The translations under genes were made by a program, and so were the position numbers. The notes under the pieces were generated by a model that made no database searches, was not told where the DNA came from, and saw only the letters and a list, made by a program, of their open reading frames with translations. From Kaistia granuli DSM 23481 (GTDB lineage Bacteria; Pseudomonadota; Alphaproteobacteria; Rhizobiales; Kaistiaceae): 64,000 bases of DNA. This document shows, in pieces, positions 1 through 8,152 of this stretch. The stretch is from the NCBI RefSeq assembly GCF_000380505.1, contig NZ_AQYH01000003.1, positions 1-64,000 on the forward strand, in the 5' to 3' direction. The stretch's first letter is position 1; each line of letters opens with the position of its first letter.

Positions 1-122
1 TCGTTGGTGATCACCAGGATGCGATAGCCGAGCTTGACCAGCACGGGGGTGATCGCCTCGATGATGGCGGTCTTGCCGGAGCCGACGGGTCCACCAATGC
101 CGATGCGGGGGATCTTTTTCAT
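1..122 (-). CDS. ureG: Urease accessory GTPase UreG, N-terminal part (gene leaves the window)
   Basis: The frame starts at an ATG at 122 and runs off the left edge after 40 codons. The P-loop GGPVGSGKT lies at residues 10-18 directly after a short MKKIPRIGI lead, as in UreG. UreG is the cytoplasmic GTPase that, with UreD, UreE and UreF, drives nickel into apo-urease. The ATG overlaps the stop of the eroded ureE frame by four bases (ATGA, 119-122), suggesting it was once translationally coupled to that gene. The ribosome site ahead of it is weak. The N-terminus lacks the histidine-rich leader found in some UreG proteins. The family call is secure although only one fifth of the protein is visible. 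Confidence 0.93.
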   Translation of the reverse strand, partial: MKKIPRIGIGGPVGSGKTAIIEAITPVLVKLGYRILVITN

Positions 123-353
123 AGTGCTATCCAGCTACCTGGTTCGTTCATGAACATGCGGACGTGGCGCAAGGTGACGGCGTCGTGGCTGTTATTATGG
201 TGACCCACCTCATGCTCGTGGCCGTGCGAATGGCAGGCCTCGCCGGCGCCGCCGAACAGCCGCCGGGCTTCACGGGTCGCCAGTTGGCTCCGCCGAATTG
301 GGCGCGCATTCCGGTGCGCTTGCATTGTCGAGGAGGCCCTCGATAACGATCAT
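119..353 (-). pseudogene. ureE: Probable eroded ureE (urease nickel metallochaperone)
   Basis: An ATG at 353 opens MIVIEGLLDNASAPE, which resembles the beginning of many alphaproteobacterial UreE proteins, but this frame stops at 270. A second frame over 119-325 continues to the ureG start and holds a histidine-rich stretch, CHSHGHEHEVGHH, like the nickel-binding UreE tail. The two frames are out of register, and together span only about 78 codons against roughly 150-200 for UreE. I read this as a UreE gene that lost its middle and was frameshifted. No ureF, which usually follows ureE, is present between ureC and ureG. The alternative is a new small histidine-rich protein; homology here is by eye only. 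Confidence 0.5.
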
Positions 354-384
354 GCAACCTCCGCTCTGAACGGGTCTCGCCGCT

Positions 385-2106
385 TCAGCTGAAGAAATAG
401 AGCTGGTTGAGTGAGATCGATTTTGGCGGTTTGACCGTCGCATGGACGCCGTCGACCTTGACCGCGAAGGTCTGCGGATCGACGTCGATGTTCGGCAGGA
501 AGCTGTTGCGCACCATGTGCTGCTTGCCAAGGGTCCTCGTGCCGGAAACCGGGCTGATCACCCGCTGCAGTTCGTAGCGCTCGCCGATGTTGTTGTCGTA
601 GGCGGCGCGCGACACGAAGGTGATCGAGCTCTGGTGCAGCGCCGTGCCGAAGGCGCCGAACATCGGGCGATAGTACATCGGCTGCGGGGTCGGCAGCGAG
701 GCGTTCGGATCGCCCATATTGGCCCAGGCGACGAAGCCGCCCTTCAGTACCAGCTTCGGCTTGGCGCCGAAGAAAGCAGGCTCCCACAGGACGAGGTCGG
801 CGAATTTTCCGGGCTCGATCGAGCCGATCTGGTCGGCAACGCCGGCCGTCAGCGCCGGATTGATGGTCACCTTGGCGACGTAGCGCAGGACGCGGAAATT
901 GTCGTTGCCGGCAGCATCCTCCGGCAGGGAGCCGCGCGCCTTCTTCATCGCGTCGGCCGTCTGCATCGCGCGCAGGAACGTTTCGCCAATCCGGCCCATC
1001 GCCTGCGAGTCGGAGCCGATCATCGAGATGGCGCCCATGTCATGCAGCACGCTCTCGGCAACGATGGTCTCGGCGCGGACACGGCTCTCGGCGAAGGCGA
1101 CGTCGGAGGGAATCTTCGGGTTGAGGTTGTGGCAGACCATGATCATGTCGAAGAGTTCGGCCACGGAATTCTGCCCGCAGGGCAGGGTCGGGTTGGTCGA
1201 GCTTGGCAGGATATTGCTCTGGCCGACGACCTTCAGCAGGTCGGGGGCGTGACCGCCGCCGGCGCCCTCGCTGTGATAGGTGTGGATGGTGCGGCCGTCG
1301 AAGGCGGCGATCGTATCCTCGACATAGCCGGATTCGTTGAGCGTATCGGTGTGAATGGCGACCGACACGTCATAGTCATCGGCAACGGTCAGGCAGGCGC
1401 GGATGGCGCCCGGTGTCGAGCCGTAATCCTCGTGAACCTTGAAACCGGCCGCGCCGCCCAGCAATTGTTCGACCAGCGGCCCTTCGCCAGTCGAGTTGCC
1501 CTTGCCAAGCAGGCCGATATTGATCGGCAGAGCCTCGATCGAGCGCAGCATCATCTCGAGGTTCCAGGGGCCGTTGGTGCTTGTCACACCATTGCTGCCG
1601 TCGACGGGGCCGATGCCGCCGCCCCAGAGCGTGGTGATGCCGTTGGAGAGAGCGGCGTTGACCTGTTGCGGCGAGATATAGTGGACGTGGGTATCCATGC
1701 CGCCGGCGGTCAGGATCAGGTGCTCGCCCGAGATGGCGTCGGTCGAAGCGCCGGTGACAAGGCCCAGCGTGACACCTTGCATGGTCGACGGGTTGCCGGC
1801 CTTGCCGAGACCGACGATGCGGCCGTTGCGGATGCCGACATCGGCTTTCACCACGCCGAGCGTCGGCTCGATCACGGTCACATTGGTGATGACAAGGTCG
1901 AGGCAGCCGGCTTCCTGCGTCAGCAGATTGTCCGAGCCCATGCCGTCGCGCAGCGTCTTGCCCCCGCCATACTGCAGTTCGTCGCCATAATTGCCGCGAA
2001 GATCCTTCTCGATCTCGACATAGAGATCGGAATCGCCGAGCCGGATCTTGTCGCCGACAGTGGGTCCATAGAGGTCGGCATATTGCTGACGGGATATCTG
2101 CGTCAT
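385..2106 (-). CDS. ureC: Urease alpha subunit UreC
   Basis: This 573-residue protein is the catalytic subunit that hydrolyses urea to ammonia and carbamate in the cytoplasm. All active-site signatures are present: the nickel ligands in HVHYISPQQ (about residues 140-142), the lysine to be carbamylated in GFKVHEDYG, histidines in AIHTDTLNE and YHSEGAGGGH, the flap histidine in VCHNLNPKIP, and the aspartate in GSDSQAMGR. Length matches the family (about 570). The start at 2106 gives MTQISRQQYADLYGPT, the usual N-terminus, with GAGG nine bases upstream; an upstream in-frame extension is non-homologous. It follows ureB after 82 bases and is the third structural gene of the operon. Confidence 0.98.
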   Translation of the reverse strand: MTQISRQQYADLYGPTVGDKIRLGDSDLYVEIEKDLRGNYGDELQYGGGKTLRDGMGSDNLLTQEAGCLDLVITNVTVIEPTLGVVKADVGIRNGRIVGLGKAGNPSTMQGVTLGLVTGASTDAISGEHLILTAGGMDTHVHYISPQQVNAALSNGITTLWGGGIGPVDGSNGVTSTNGPWNLEMMLRSIEALPINIGLLGKGNSTGEGPLVEQLLGGAAGFKVHEDYGSTPGAIRACLTVADDYDVSVAIHTDTLNESGYVEDTIAAFDGRTIHTYHSEGAGGGHAPDLLKVVGQSNILPSSTNPTLPCGQNSVAELFDMIMVCHNLNPKIPSDVAFAESRVRAETIVAESVLHDMGAISMIGSDSQAMGRIGETFLRAMQTADAMKKARGSLPEDAAGNDNFRVLRYVAKVTINPALTAGVADQIGSIEPGKFADLVLWEPAFFGAKPKLVLKGGFVAWANMGDPNASLPTPQPMYYRPMFGAFGTALHQSSITFVSRAAYDNNIGERYELQRVISPVSGTRTLGKQHMVRNSFLPNIDVDPQTFAVKVDGVHATVKPPKSISLNQLYFFS

Positions 2107-2188
2107 GATCATGCACCTCAGGAATGGCGGGGAACCACGCGCAATCTGGCGCAAAGCCACGTAGTCCCCGCCGGGATGAAAGAGCGAA

Positions 2189-2668
2189 CTACTTCTTCGA
2201 TGACTTGGGGTCCGTCCGGAACTTGAAGCCCAGCTTCTGGGCGCGCTCGATGGCGGCTTCGCGGTTCGGCCGATAGTCCGGCTTGGGTCCATCCCCTGTC
2301 CAGCCATCGACGAGATTGCTGAAGCCATAGACGAACTGCTTGCCGGCATAGGGAACCAGCGTCACTTCCTTCTCGTCGCCGGGCTCGAAGCGGACGGCGG
2401 TATTGGCGGGGATATCAAGCCTTTGTCCGAACGAGGCGCCTCGGTCGAAGTCGAGATAGCGGTTTGCCTCGAAGAAGTGATAGTGGGACCCGACTTGGAT
2501 CGGTCGGTCGCCGGTATTGCGGACCGTCAATTTGGTGCGCGGCCTTCCGACGTTGATCTCGATCGGCTCTTTCGCAAGCACATAGCCGCCGATCGGCCGG
2601 ACCGCTTTGTGTGCCTTCTTCATATGCTCGGGTTGGGGATGAACAGCCCTTGCTGGAGTCTTGGCCAT
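2189..2668 (-). CDS. ureB: Urease beta subunit UreB
   Basis: A 159-residue urease beta subunit. The core carries the family signatures [16 protein letters not shown] and [15 protein letters not shown]. It is longer than the common ~100-residue UreB: about 20 extra residues precede the core and about 40 charged residues follow it, ending DPKSSKK. The ATG at 2668 is chosen because AGGAGG lies just upstream; an earlier in-frame ATG adds 22 non-homologous residues. It sits between ureA (66 bases upstream) and ureC in the standard A-B-C order. UreB is a structural subunit and has no catalytic residues of its own. Confidence 0.97.
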   Translation of the reverse strand: MAKTPARAVHPQPEHMKKAHKAVRPIGGYVLAKEPIEINVGRPRTKLTVRNTGDRPIQVGSHYHFFEANRYLDFDRGASFGQRLDIPANTAVRFEPGDEKEVTLVPYAGKQFVYGFSNLVDGWTGDGPKPDYRPNREAAIERAQKLGFKFRTDPKSSKK

Positions 2669-2734
2669 GATGGCCTCCTCGATGCAGCCTTGCTCAGAAT
2701 TTCGAGACGCACCGCGATGGGCGCGCTGCGGCAA

Positions 2735-3037
2735 TCAGGTGATCGGATTGTGCAGGCTCACCAGCCGGCTGCCATCGGTGAAGACGGCCTCGACCTGAAT
2801 GAGAGGGAGCAGGTCCGGCACGCCCTCCATCACATCGCTGGAGCGGAGGACGCTGCGGGCGCCGTCCATGACTTCCTCAACCGTCTTGCCTTCACGGGCG
2901 CCCTCCAGAACGTACGCGCAGAGAACCGCGACGGTCTCGGGATGGTTGAGCTTCAGGCCCTTGTCCTTCCGCTTCAAAGCCACGTCGGAAAGCATGTGGA
3001 TCAGGAGCTTGTCGAATTCTCGGGGAGTAAGATGCAT
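2735..3037 (-). CDS. ureA: Urease gamma subunit UreA
   Basis: A full-length 100-residue urease gamma subunit, starting [15 protein letters not shown] and containing the conserved [12 protein letters not shown] and the [17 protein letters not shown] ending. It is the first gene of the urease transcription unit as seen here, with AGGAGG six bases ahead of the ATG. The usual upstream neighbour ureD (ureH) is not present; the next gene is gdhA, separated by a terminator and an AT-rich control region. UreA and UreB assemble with UreC into the holoenzyme. Confidence 0.97.
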   Translation of the reverse strand: MHLTPREFDKLLIHMLSDVALKRKDKGLKLNHPETVAVLCAYVLEGAREGKTVEEVMDGARSVLRSSDVMEGVPDLLPLIQVEAVFTDGSRLVSLHNPIT

Positions 3038-3407
3038 GGACGCCTCCTGTGGGTGTCAGGAATGGCAATAGCGTCGGCTCTTGAAATGGTCCGACGAACA
3101 GGAACTCGCGGGCATGTCCCGCAACCTATCAGTCTATTCGCTGAAATCGCAAGCAGATGATCGGAAATTGTCGCGATCGCATATATTTAAAATATCTGAA
3201 TTGGCGGATATCACGGAAATTTGATCTTTCCGTGATCTGGTCGTATACATTGTAAGGGTCGGAAATACTTAAGAGATTCCGATCGTCGCCGCGGGTGTCC
3301 GCGCTCCCGGTGAATGCCGAGCCAGATAGCCGGAGGCCGTCGTTCGAAAGCGGGCTGACGGCGCGGTTGGGGAGGCTGTTTGGCGCCAGGTGGCGGTGGC
3401 TTCGCGC
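3038..3407. promoter_or_regulatory. AT-rich control region upstream of the urease operon
   Basis: This stretch has no credible gene. Positions 3130-3280 are much richer in A and T than the rest of the window and lie 100-250 bases ahead of the ureA start on the minus strand, so they probably hold the urease promoter. The region contains the perfect dyad at 3210-3236 and a GTATAC palindrome at 3243-3248. I could not assign -35 and -10 boxes with confidence. Confidence 0.55.
3210..3236. promoter_or_regulatory. Perfect 10-bp dyad, probable operator upstream of ureA
   Basis: ATCACGGAAA at 3210-3219 is repeated as its exact reverse complement at 3227-3236 with a seven-base spacer. It lies in the AT-rich region about 170 bases upstream of ureA and has no T-run on either side, so it looks like a regulator binding site and not a terminator. 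The cognate regulator is unknown; the arms do not match the NtrC consensus. Confidence 0.5.
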
Positions 3408-3441
3408 AAAAAAGCGACGGCGCCCTGGGGTGCCGTCGCTT
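3408..3441 (-). terminator. Rho-independent terminator of gdhA
   Basis: AAGCGACGGC at 3412-3421 pairs perfectly with 3432-3441 around a ten-base loop. Read leftwards, the stem is followed by a run of six T (3408-3413 on the opposite strand). It lies 45 bases beyond the gdhA stop and separates that gene from the urease operon. Confidence 0.85.
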
Positions 3442-3485
3442 CGCAACTTTTGCCGGCGCAGCGCCAAAGGCGCGGCGGTCGCCTT

Positions 3486-4778
3486 TTAGCTCGTGAAGAA
3501 CTTCTGCGTGCCATGCGCCTCGATGGCGCCGGCGACACGCGACAGGGCGTGCACATAGGCAGCGCTGCGGATCGTAATGCCGCGATCCTGGGCGAGGTTC
3601 CAGACGGCGCGACCTTCGCGGTCCATCGTCTCCTGCAGGCGCGAACGAACTTCCTCGGCCGTCCAGTAATAGCCCTGCCGGTTCTGGACCCACTCGAAAT
3701 AGGAGACGGTGACGCCGCCGGCATTCGCGAGAATGTCGGGCAGGACGACGACGTTCTTGCCGGCCAGGATGACGTCGGCTTCCGGCGTGATCGGGCCGTT
3801 GGCGAGCTCAAGGATGACACGCGCCTTGATGGCGGCGGCGTTGTCCTTGTGGATCAGGTCCTCAAGCGCTGCCGGCACCAGGATCTCGCAGTCGACCGCG
3901 GTGATCGCGTCGGCGTCGATGGCCTGGATGCCGTCCTGGCCGACCAGCTGCAGAACCGAGCCGGTCTTCTTGGAGGCGAGCAGCTTGGCGACGTCGAGAC
4001 CGGCGTCGTTGTGGATCGCGCCCTTCGAATCCGAGACGGCGACGATCTTGTAGCCGTCGGCGCCGAGCAGGCTGGCGATGTGCTGGCCGGCATTGCCGAA
4101 GCCCTGGATCGCGACGCGGGCGCCGGGCGTCAGGCCCAGTTCCGAGGCGAGGTTGCGGACCAGATAGTAGCCGCCGCGCGCGGTGGCGTCGTCGCGGCCG
4201 AGCGAACCGCCGAGCGAGATCGGCTTGCCGGTGATGACGGCAGGCGTCGACTGGCCGACGATGGACGAGTACTCGTCCGCCATCCAGCCCATGATCATCG
4301 AGTTGGTGTAGACGTCGGGAGCGGGGATATCCCGGTCGGGACCGACGATCTTCGAGAAGGCCTGCATGTAGGCGCGCGACAGGCGCTCCAGCTCGGCCTT
4401 CGAAAGCGAATGCGGGTCGACGCGGACCGCGCCCTTGCCGCCGCCATAGGGCAGGTTCATGACGGCGCACTTCATCGTCATCCAGAAGGCGAGCGTCTCG
4501 ACTTCCTCGATGGTCGAATCCGGATGGAAGCGGATGCCGCCCTTGGTCGGGCCGCGCGTGTCGTCATAGCGGCAGCGCCAGGCCATGAAGGATTTGCGCG
4601 ATCCATCGTCCATGCGGATCATCAGCCGCACCTTGGTGGTCTCGCGCGGGTATTTGAGCTTCTCGAGGACATCGCCATCCAGGTGCAGATGAGCTGCTGC
4701 TTCGTCGAGGCGCGTCAGGGCCTGATCGAGCATGGTGGCGTCTGTCATCCTTGCGTCGCTCCGATTGTTAAGTGTCAT
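3486..4778 (-). CDS. gdhA: Glutamate dehydrogenase (Glu/Leu/Phe/Val dehydrogenase family)
   Basis: A 430-residue glutamate dehydrogenase that interconverts glutamate and 2-oxoglutarate plus ammonia. The catalytic lysine motif LPYGGGKGAV is intact, preceded by GPTKGGIRFHP; the Rossmann half carries VAIQGFGNAGQH and the late NAGGVTVSYFEWVQN. The size and sequence fit the shorter, typically NAD-linked class. The start at 4778 is preceded by GGGGAA; a second in-frame ATG at 4748 is possible and would shorten the protein by ten residues. It ends in its own terminator at 3408-3441. Lying immediately upstream of urease, it would use or produce the same ammonia, but the terminator indicates separate transcription. 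Confidence 0.95.
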   Translation of the reverse strand: MTLNNRSDARMTDATMLDQALTRLDEAAAHLHLDGDVLEKLKYPRETTKVRLMIRMDDGSRKSFMAWRCRYDDTRGPTKGGIRFHPDSTIEEVETLAFWMTMKCAVMNLPYGGGKGAVRVDPHSLSKAELERLSRAYMQAFSKIVGPDRDIPAPDVYTNSMIMGWMADEYSSIVGQSTPAVITGKPISLGGSLGRDDATARGGYYLVRNLASELGLTPGARVAIQGFGNAGQHIASLLGADGYKIVAVSDSKGAIHNDAGLDVAKLLASKKTGSVLQLVGQDGIQAIDADAITAVDCEILVPAALEDLIHKDNAAAIKARVILELANGPITPEADVILAGKNVVVLPDILANAGGVTVSYFEWVQNRQGYYWTAEEVRSRLQETMDREGRAVWNLAQDRGITIRSAAYVHALSRVAGAIEAHGTQKFFTS

Positions 4779-4974
4779 GGTATTTCCCCGCGTGGGTTTA
4801 TCGCCCGCGTTATGACTGCTCTGCCCGAATAGGGCAACATTTCTGACGCATTTTATTGCGCGGCTGCCTAAATTTTGCACCAAATCGTGCTCGATTGGCA
4901 GACAGATTGCCGCAGGGGCGGGCAGTCGTCGAAATGGCGACCCTTCGGGCGTCGTCCCGCCGGACCCCTTATCG

Positions 4975-5883
4975 CTAAGGTTGCCGATCCGACTCGGGTG
5001 ACGTCGGGGCGTCCTGGAGGCCCAGCTCTCGCGTCATATCGTCGGTGGGAACGAAGCGGAGCCACTCGCGGGCACGGGTCATGTCCCAGGCCATGCCGCG
5101 ATTGCCGGAGACAGCGTTGACGACAATTCCCGGCTGCGGCCAGCGCGTGGCATCGGCGCGCAGGCTGGCTTCGAAAATGCCGACGAGATCGCGGTTCGAG
5201 AGCCACATGCCGCGGAACCAGGCCAGATCGCATCGCGCTGCCGCGTCCAGATTGTCGAGGCGGCTGTTGGGCGTGCCGGAGGCCGAGATGCTGGACGGGT
5301 GGTTTTCACCCGGCTGGCACCAGCCGATGCGGAGGGCGACGGCGGTCAGGCCGTCGCGCGTGGCGAGACTGCAGCAGAGCCGCTCGCCCATCAGCTTCGC
5401 CACGGCGTAGGGCGTGCTGTCGCTGCTGCCGGCATCGTTGCGCCAGCGTGTGCCGGGCAGGGGTGGCAGGTCCTCGTGCAGGGAGCCGGGCGTCGTCGCG
5501 ATGTCGGTATCCTTGTAGCCGCCCATGACGTGGTTCGACGTCGCGAAGACGAAGCGCCGGACGCCCGATTGGGCGGCGGCGCGAAACAGCAGGGCCGTCA
5601 TGTCGAAGGAGGCGGCCGAGTCGGTCCAGTCCGCCTCGGGATAGGGGTTTTGGGCGGCAAGATGCACGACGGCGTCGACGGAGGCGATGGTATTGAGCCA
5701 GCGCCGGTCGTCGGGTTGGCGCAGATCCGCCTCGACACAGTCGAGCGTGGCGTGGCCGGGTGCCTCGATCGGATCGAAGCGCCGGTCGAGCGCAACCAGC
5801 TTGCTGCACCAGGGCTGGGCGCCGAAGCCGGCGATGAGCTTGCGGGCGAGGTTTCCGTTGCCGCCGGTGATGGCAATGCGCAT
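4975..5883 (-). CDS. NAD-dependent epimerase/dehydratase, uronate-dehydrogenase-like
   Basis: An extended SDR of about 302 residues. The N-terminal TGGNGNLA is the NAD-binding loop and YAVAK is the catalytic YxxxK. Segments VFATSNHVMGGY, ALRIGWCQP and the late VVNAVSGN.GMAWD resemble uronate dehydrogenase of Agrobacterium type, which oxidises galacturonate or glucuronate to the aldarate lactone; the exact substrate is inferred only. The ATG at 5883 is preferred because the Rossmann strand begins there; a GTG at 5922 would overlap the stop of the upstream regulator gene by four bases (GTGA) and add 13 residues. It is the second gene of a unit behind the GntR regulator. Confidence 0.8.
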   Translation of the reverse strand: MRIAITGGNGNLARKLIAGFGAQPWCSKLVALDRRFDPIEAPGHATLDCVEADLRQPDDRRWLNTIASVDAVVHLAAQNPYPEADWTDSAASFDMTALLFRAAAQSGVRRFVFATSNHVMGGYKDTDIATTPGSLHEDLPPLPGTRWRNDAGSSDSTPYAVAKLMGERLCCSLATRDGLTAVALRIGWCQPGENHPSSISASGTPNSRLDNLDAAARCDLAWFRGMWLSNRDLVGIFEASLRADATRWPQPGIVVNAVSGNRGMAWDMTRAREWLRFVPTDDMTRELGLQDAPTSPESDRQP

Positions 5884-5918
5884 GGGTTGACGATCCGATT
5901 CTGGAAAGGGAAGGCTTG

Positions 5919-6629
5919 TCACATCCGCCCGCCGTCACGCGCGAGATTGGAGCCGATACGGTCGCGGATGACAAAGATGTGGGCCGAGACCGCCTTTTCC
6001 GCGGCGGCGAGGTCACTCTGGCGGATGGCATCGAGGATGGCGCGGTGGTCCGAATTCACCTGCAGCGCCGCTTCCAGCTCTCGGAAATAGTGCACCCGCA
6101 TGATGTGCAGGTGGACATGCAGGTTGCGATAGATCTCGAGGAGACGCTGATTGCCGCCGGCCGCGATGATGGCGAGGTGGAAGGCGCGGTCCCATTCGGT
6201 GAAGTGGTCGTAATCGGTGTAGAGGTCGCCAGAGGTCGACCGCTCCATCTCGCGATAGGCCGCCTCCAGCGTATCGGCGAGGGCGATGTGCCGTCCGTCG
6301 CGGATGGCCAAGCGAATGCTGTAGAGCTCGGCCGCCTCGCGGATCTCGAAGATCTCGCGCATGTCGTCCATCGTCAACGCCCGCACGAAGCAGCCGCGCC
6401 GCGCCCGGATCTCCACCAGGCCCTCGCTCGCCAGCCGTTTCATCGCGTCGATCACCGGCGTCCGGCTGACGCCCAGTTCCGCCGCGACCGTGTCGATCGG
6501 GATCTGCTGGCCCGTCTCCAGTTGGCGCAGCAGGATGCGCTTGCGGATGGCCTCATAGGTCTGTTCGGCCAAATCAGCATGCTTCAACGGCTCGAAGCCG
6601 GCGCCAGCCGGCGTGCCGCGGGGAGTCAT
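5919..6629 (-). CDS. GntR-family (FCD/FadR subfamily) transcriptional regulator
   Basis: A 236-residue regulator. The winged helix-turn-helix lies at about residues 20-85 (YEAIRKRILLRQLETG, LGVSRTPVIDAMKRL) and is followed by an all-helical FCD ligand-binding domain with the metal-site histidines and acidic residues in DRAFHLAII and HLHIMRVHY. Such regulators sense sugar acids or other organic acids. The ATG at 6629 has AAGGA seven bases upstream; a TTG at 6647 is also open. It is divergent from the SDR gene at 6768, with a palindrome between them, and directly precedes the uronate-dehydrogenase-like gene, so it likely controls both sides. Confidence 0.93.
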   Translation of the reverse strand: MTPRGTPAGAGFEPLKHADLAEQTYEAIRKRILLRQLETGQQIPIDTVAAELGVSRTPVIDAMKRLASEGLVEIRARRGCFVRALTMDDMREIFEIREAAELYSIRLAIRDGRHIALADTLEAAYREMERSTSGDLYTDYDHFTEWDRAFHLAIIAAGGNQRLLEIYRNLHVHLHIMRVHYFRELEAALQVNSDHRAILDAIRQSDLAAAEKAVSAHIFVIRDRIGSNLARDGGRM

Positions 6630-6681
6630 GGATCTATCCTTGGACAAAGGGGGCCTGCATCACAGTTTGGAACCTCTATTG

Positions 6682-6694
6682 ACATGTAACATGT
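6682..6694. promoter_or_regulatory. Operator-like palindrome between divergent transcription units
   Basis: ACATGTAACATGT is a near-perfect palindrome (two ACATGT half sites around one base). It sits in the 138-base gap between the GntR regulator gene and the SDR gene, within an A/T-rich patch beginning TTGACATG. FCD-type GntR proteins bind short palindromes of this spacing, so the neighbouring regulator is the natural candidate. The TTGACA here could also be a -35 box for the rightward unit. Confidence 0.55.
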
Positions 6695-6767
6695 GAAATT
6701 TTACGGATCAACACGGTCGGGTTCGAATCCGCTCGCGGCCGGCGAATTTCACGGAGGCACCAGCATC

Positions 6768-7469
6768 TTGAAACAGGCCCTTGTTACCGGCGGTGCGCGC
6801 GGCATCGGCTTCGGCGTCGCCGAAGCGCTGCTCGCCGCCGGCTATGCCGTCACCGTCAGCGGGTTGAGCGACGCGGAAGTCGACGCCGTCCCGGCGCGCG
6901 ACCATCTGACGGCCATCGTGCTCGATGTGACGGACCAGGCCTCCGCCGACGCTGCGTTCGCCCGTCTCGACCGGCTCGACACGCTCGTGAATTGCGCCGG
7001 CGTGCTGTTCCGGGGCAAGGAATACGACATGGACGTGTTCCAGAAGGTGATCGACGTCAATCTGACCGGCACGATGCGGATGTGCGTCGGCGCACGGCCC
7101 CTGCTGGCGAAGCAGGGCGGGGCGATCGTCAACACGGCGTCGATGCTGTCCTATTTCGGCGGCCCGCTGGTGCCGGCCTATACGGCGTCCAAGGGCGGCG
7201 TGGCGCAACTGACCAAGGCGCTCGGTGTCGCCTGGGCGGAGGAGGGCATCCGCGTCAACGCGGTCGCCCCCGGCTGGATTGCCACCGAGGTGACGCGCGG
7301 CATCGTCGAGGATCCCGTCCGTTCGGCCGGCATTCTCGGCCGCACGCCCATGAAGCGCTGGGGCGAGCCCCGCGATATCGGCGACGTCGTCGCCTTCCTG
7401 TGTTCGGACGCCGCGCGTTTCATGACGGGGACCGTTGTCCCCGTTGATGGCGGCTATGCTTCGGTTTGA
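6768..7469 (+). CDS. Short-chain dehydrogenase/reductase (classical SDR)
   Basis: A 233-residue classical SDR with TGGARGIG at residues 8-15, NCAGV, catalytic serine in NTASM, YTASK as the YxxxK pair, and the VNAVAPGWIATEV segment typical of NAD(P)-dependent alcohol or sugar dehydrogenases. The start is a TTG at 6768 with GGAGG about ten bases upstream; earlier in-frame codons encode no homologous sequence. It is followed after 15 bases by the cupin gene and is divergent from the GntR regulator. The substrate is not known; context suggests a sugar or sugar-acid intermediate. Confidence 0.9.
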   Translation: MKQALVTGGARGIGFGVAEALLAAGYAVTVSGLSDAEVDAVPARDHLTAIVLDVTDQASADAAFARLDRLDTLVNCAGVLFRGKEYDMDVFQKVIDVNLTGTMRMCVGARPLLAKQGGAIVNTASMLSYFGGPLVPAYTASKGGVAQLTKALGVAWAEEGIRVNAVAPGWIATEVTRGIVEDPVRSAGILGRTPMKRWGEPRDIGDVVAFLCSDAARFMTGTVVPVDGGYASV

Positions 7470-7484
7470 GATGAGAGAGTGACG

Positions 7485-8039
7485 ATGAGCGACAACACCA
7501 CGGTCAACCATTCCGGCCTCGAGACGGATGCCGACAGCAAGCGCATCCCCTATCGGCATCCGCAGCCGAAGGAATCCTTCCCCGAGATCGTCATCCCGAA
7601 CGCCATTCCCACGGATGAGCGGCTCTGGGTACCGCAGCAGGAGAATGTCTGGTTCCGCCCGCTCTGCCTGTCGGCAAGCCGCGGCTACTGGATGAACTTG
7701 CTGCGCGTGCGTAAGTCCGGTGTGCTGTCGCGCCACCGTCATCCGCAGCCGGTGCATGGCTGGGTGCTGAAGGGCAGCTGGCACTATCTCGAGCACGACT
7801 GGACGGCGGAGGAGGGCTCCTATGTCTACGAGGCGCCCGGCGAGACGCATACGCTGGTCGTCGAGCCGCATGTGACCGAGATGATCACGCTGTTCCAGGT
7901 CAATGGCGCGATGATCTATGTCGATCCCGATGGCGCCGTGCAGGGCTATGAGGACGTCTTCACCAAGATCGACCTCTGCCGCAAGCACTATACGGATGTC
8001 GGCCTCGGCGAAGGCTATATCGACCAGCTGATCCGGTGA
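7485..8039 (+). CDS. Cupin protein, 2,4'-dihydroxyacetophenone dioxygenase-like
   Basis: A 184-residue cupin. The metal-site histidines appear in SRHRHPQPVHGWVLKG and the second cupin motif in GETHTLVV, an arrangement also seen in 2,4'-dihydroxyacetophenone dioxygenase and acetylacetone-cleaving enzymes. It may be an iron dioxygenase or a non-catalytic sugar-binding cupin. The ATG at 7485 follows GAGAGAG; a GTG six bases earlier is in frame. It is the last gene of the rightward half of the divergent locus. The name rests on fold and motif resemblance, so the reaction is uncertain. Confidence 0.75.
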   Translation: MSDNTTVNHSGLETDADSKRIPYRHPQPKESFPEIVIPNAIPTDERLWVPQQENVWFRPLCLSASRGYWMNLLRVRKSGVLSRHRHPQPVHGWVLKGSWHYLEHDWTAEEGSYVYEAPGETHTLVVEPHVTEMITLFQVNGAMIYVDPDGAVQGYEDVFTKIDLCRKHYTDVGLGEGYIDQLIR

Positions 8040-8096
8040 GGGGGGGACTGGGTTGGCATTTGTGCATGAAGGCAGATTGCATTTGCCACCCTCCAC

Positions 8097-8135
8097 CAAC
8101 ATCCTGAGGTGCCCGGCGAAGCCGGGCCTCGAAGG
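8097..8135 (+). repeat. Hairpin repeat, left inverted flank of the GIY-YIG gene
   Basis: The unit begins CAACATCCTGAGG and ends CTCGAAG; its core GCCCGGC (8111-8117) and GCCGGGC (8121-8127) form a perfect seven-base stem with a GAA loop, extended by imperfect outer pairing. It belongs to the family of short palindromic intergenic repeats common in Hyphomicrobiales. A related copy in opposite orientation lies at 8445-8480. The hairpin could also end transcription of the cupin gene. Confidence 0.75.
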
Positions 8136-8152
8136 AGGCTCCAGCACGCCCC

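Noticed and set aside
442-2226. Long open frame on the plus strand opposite ureC
   Set aside because: It is a mirror of ureC codon use in GC-rich DNA; the product has no recognisable motif and runs antisense to a fully conserved enzyme.
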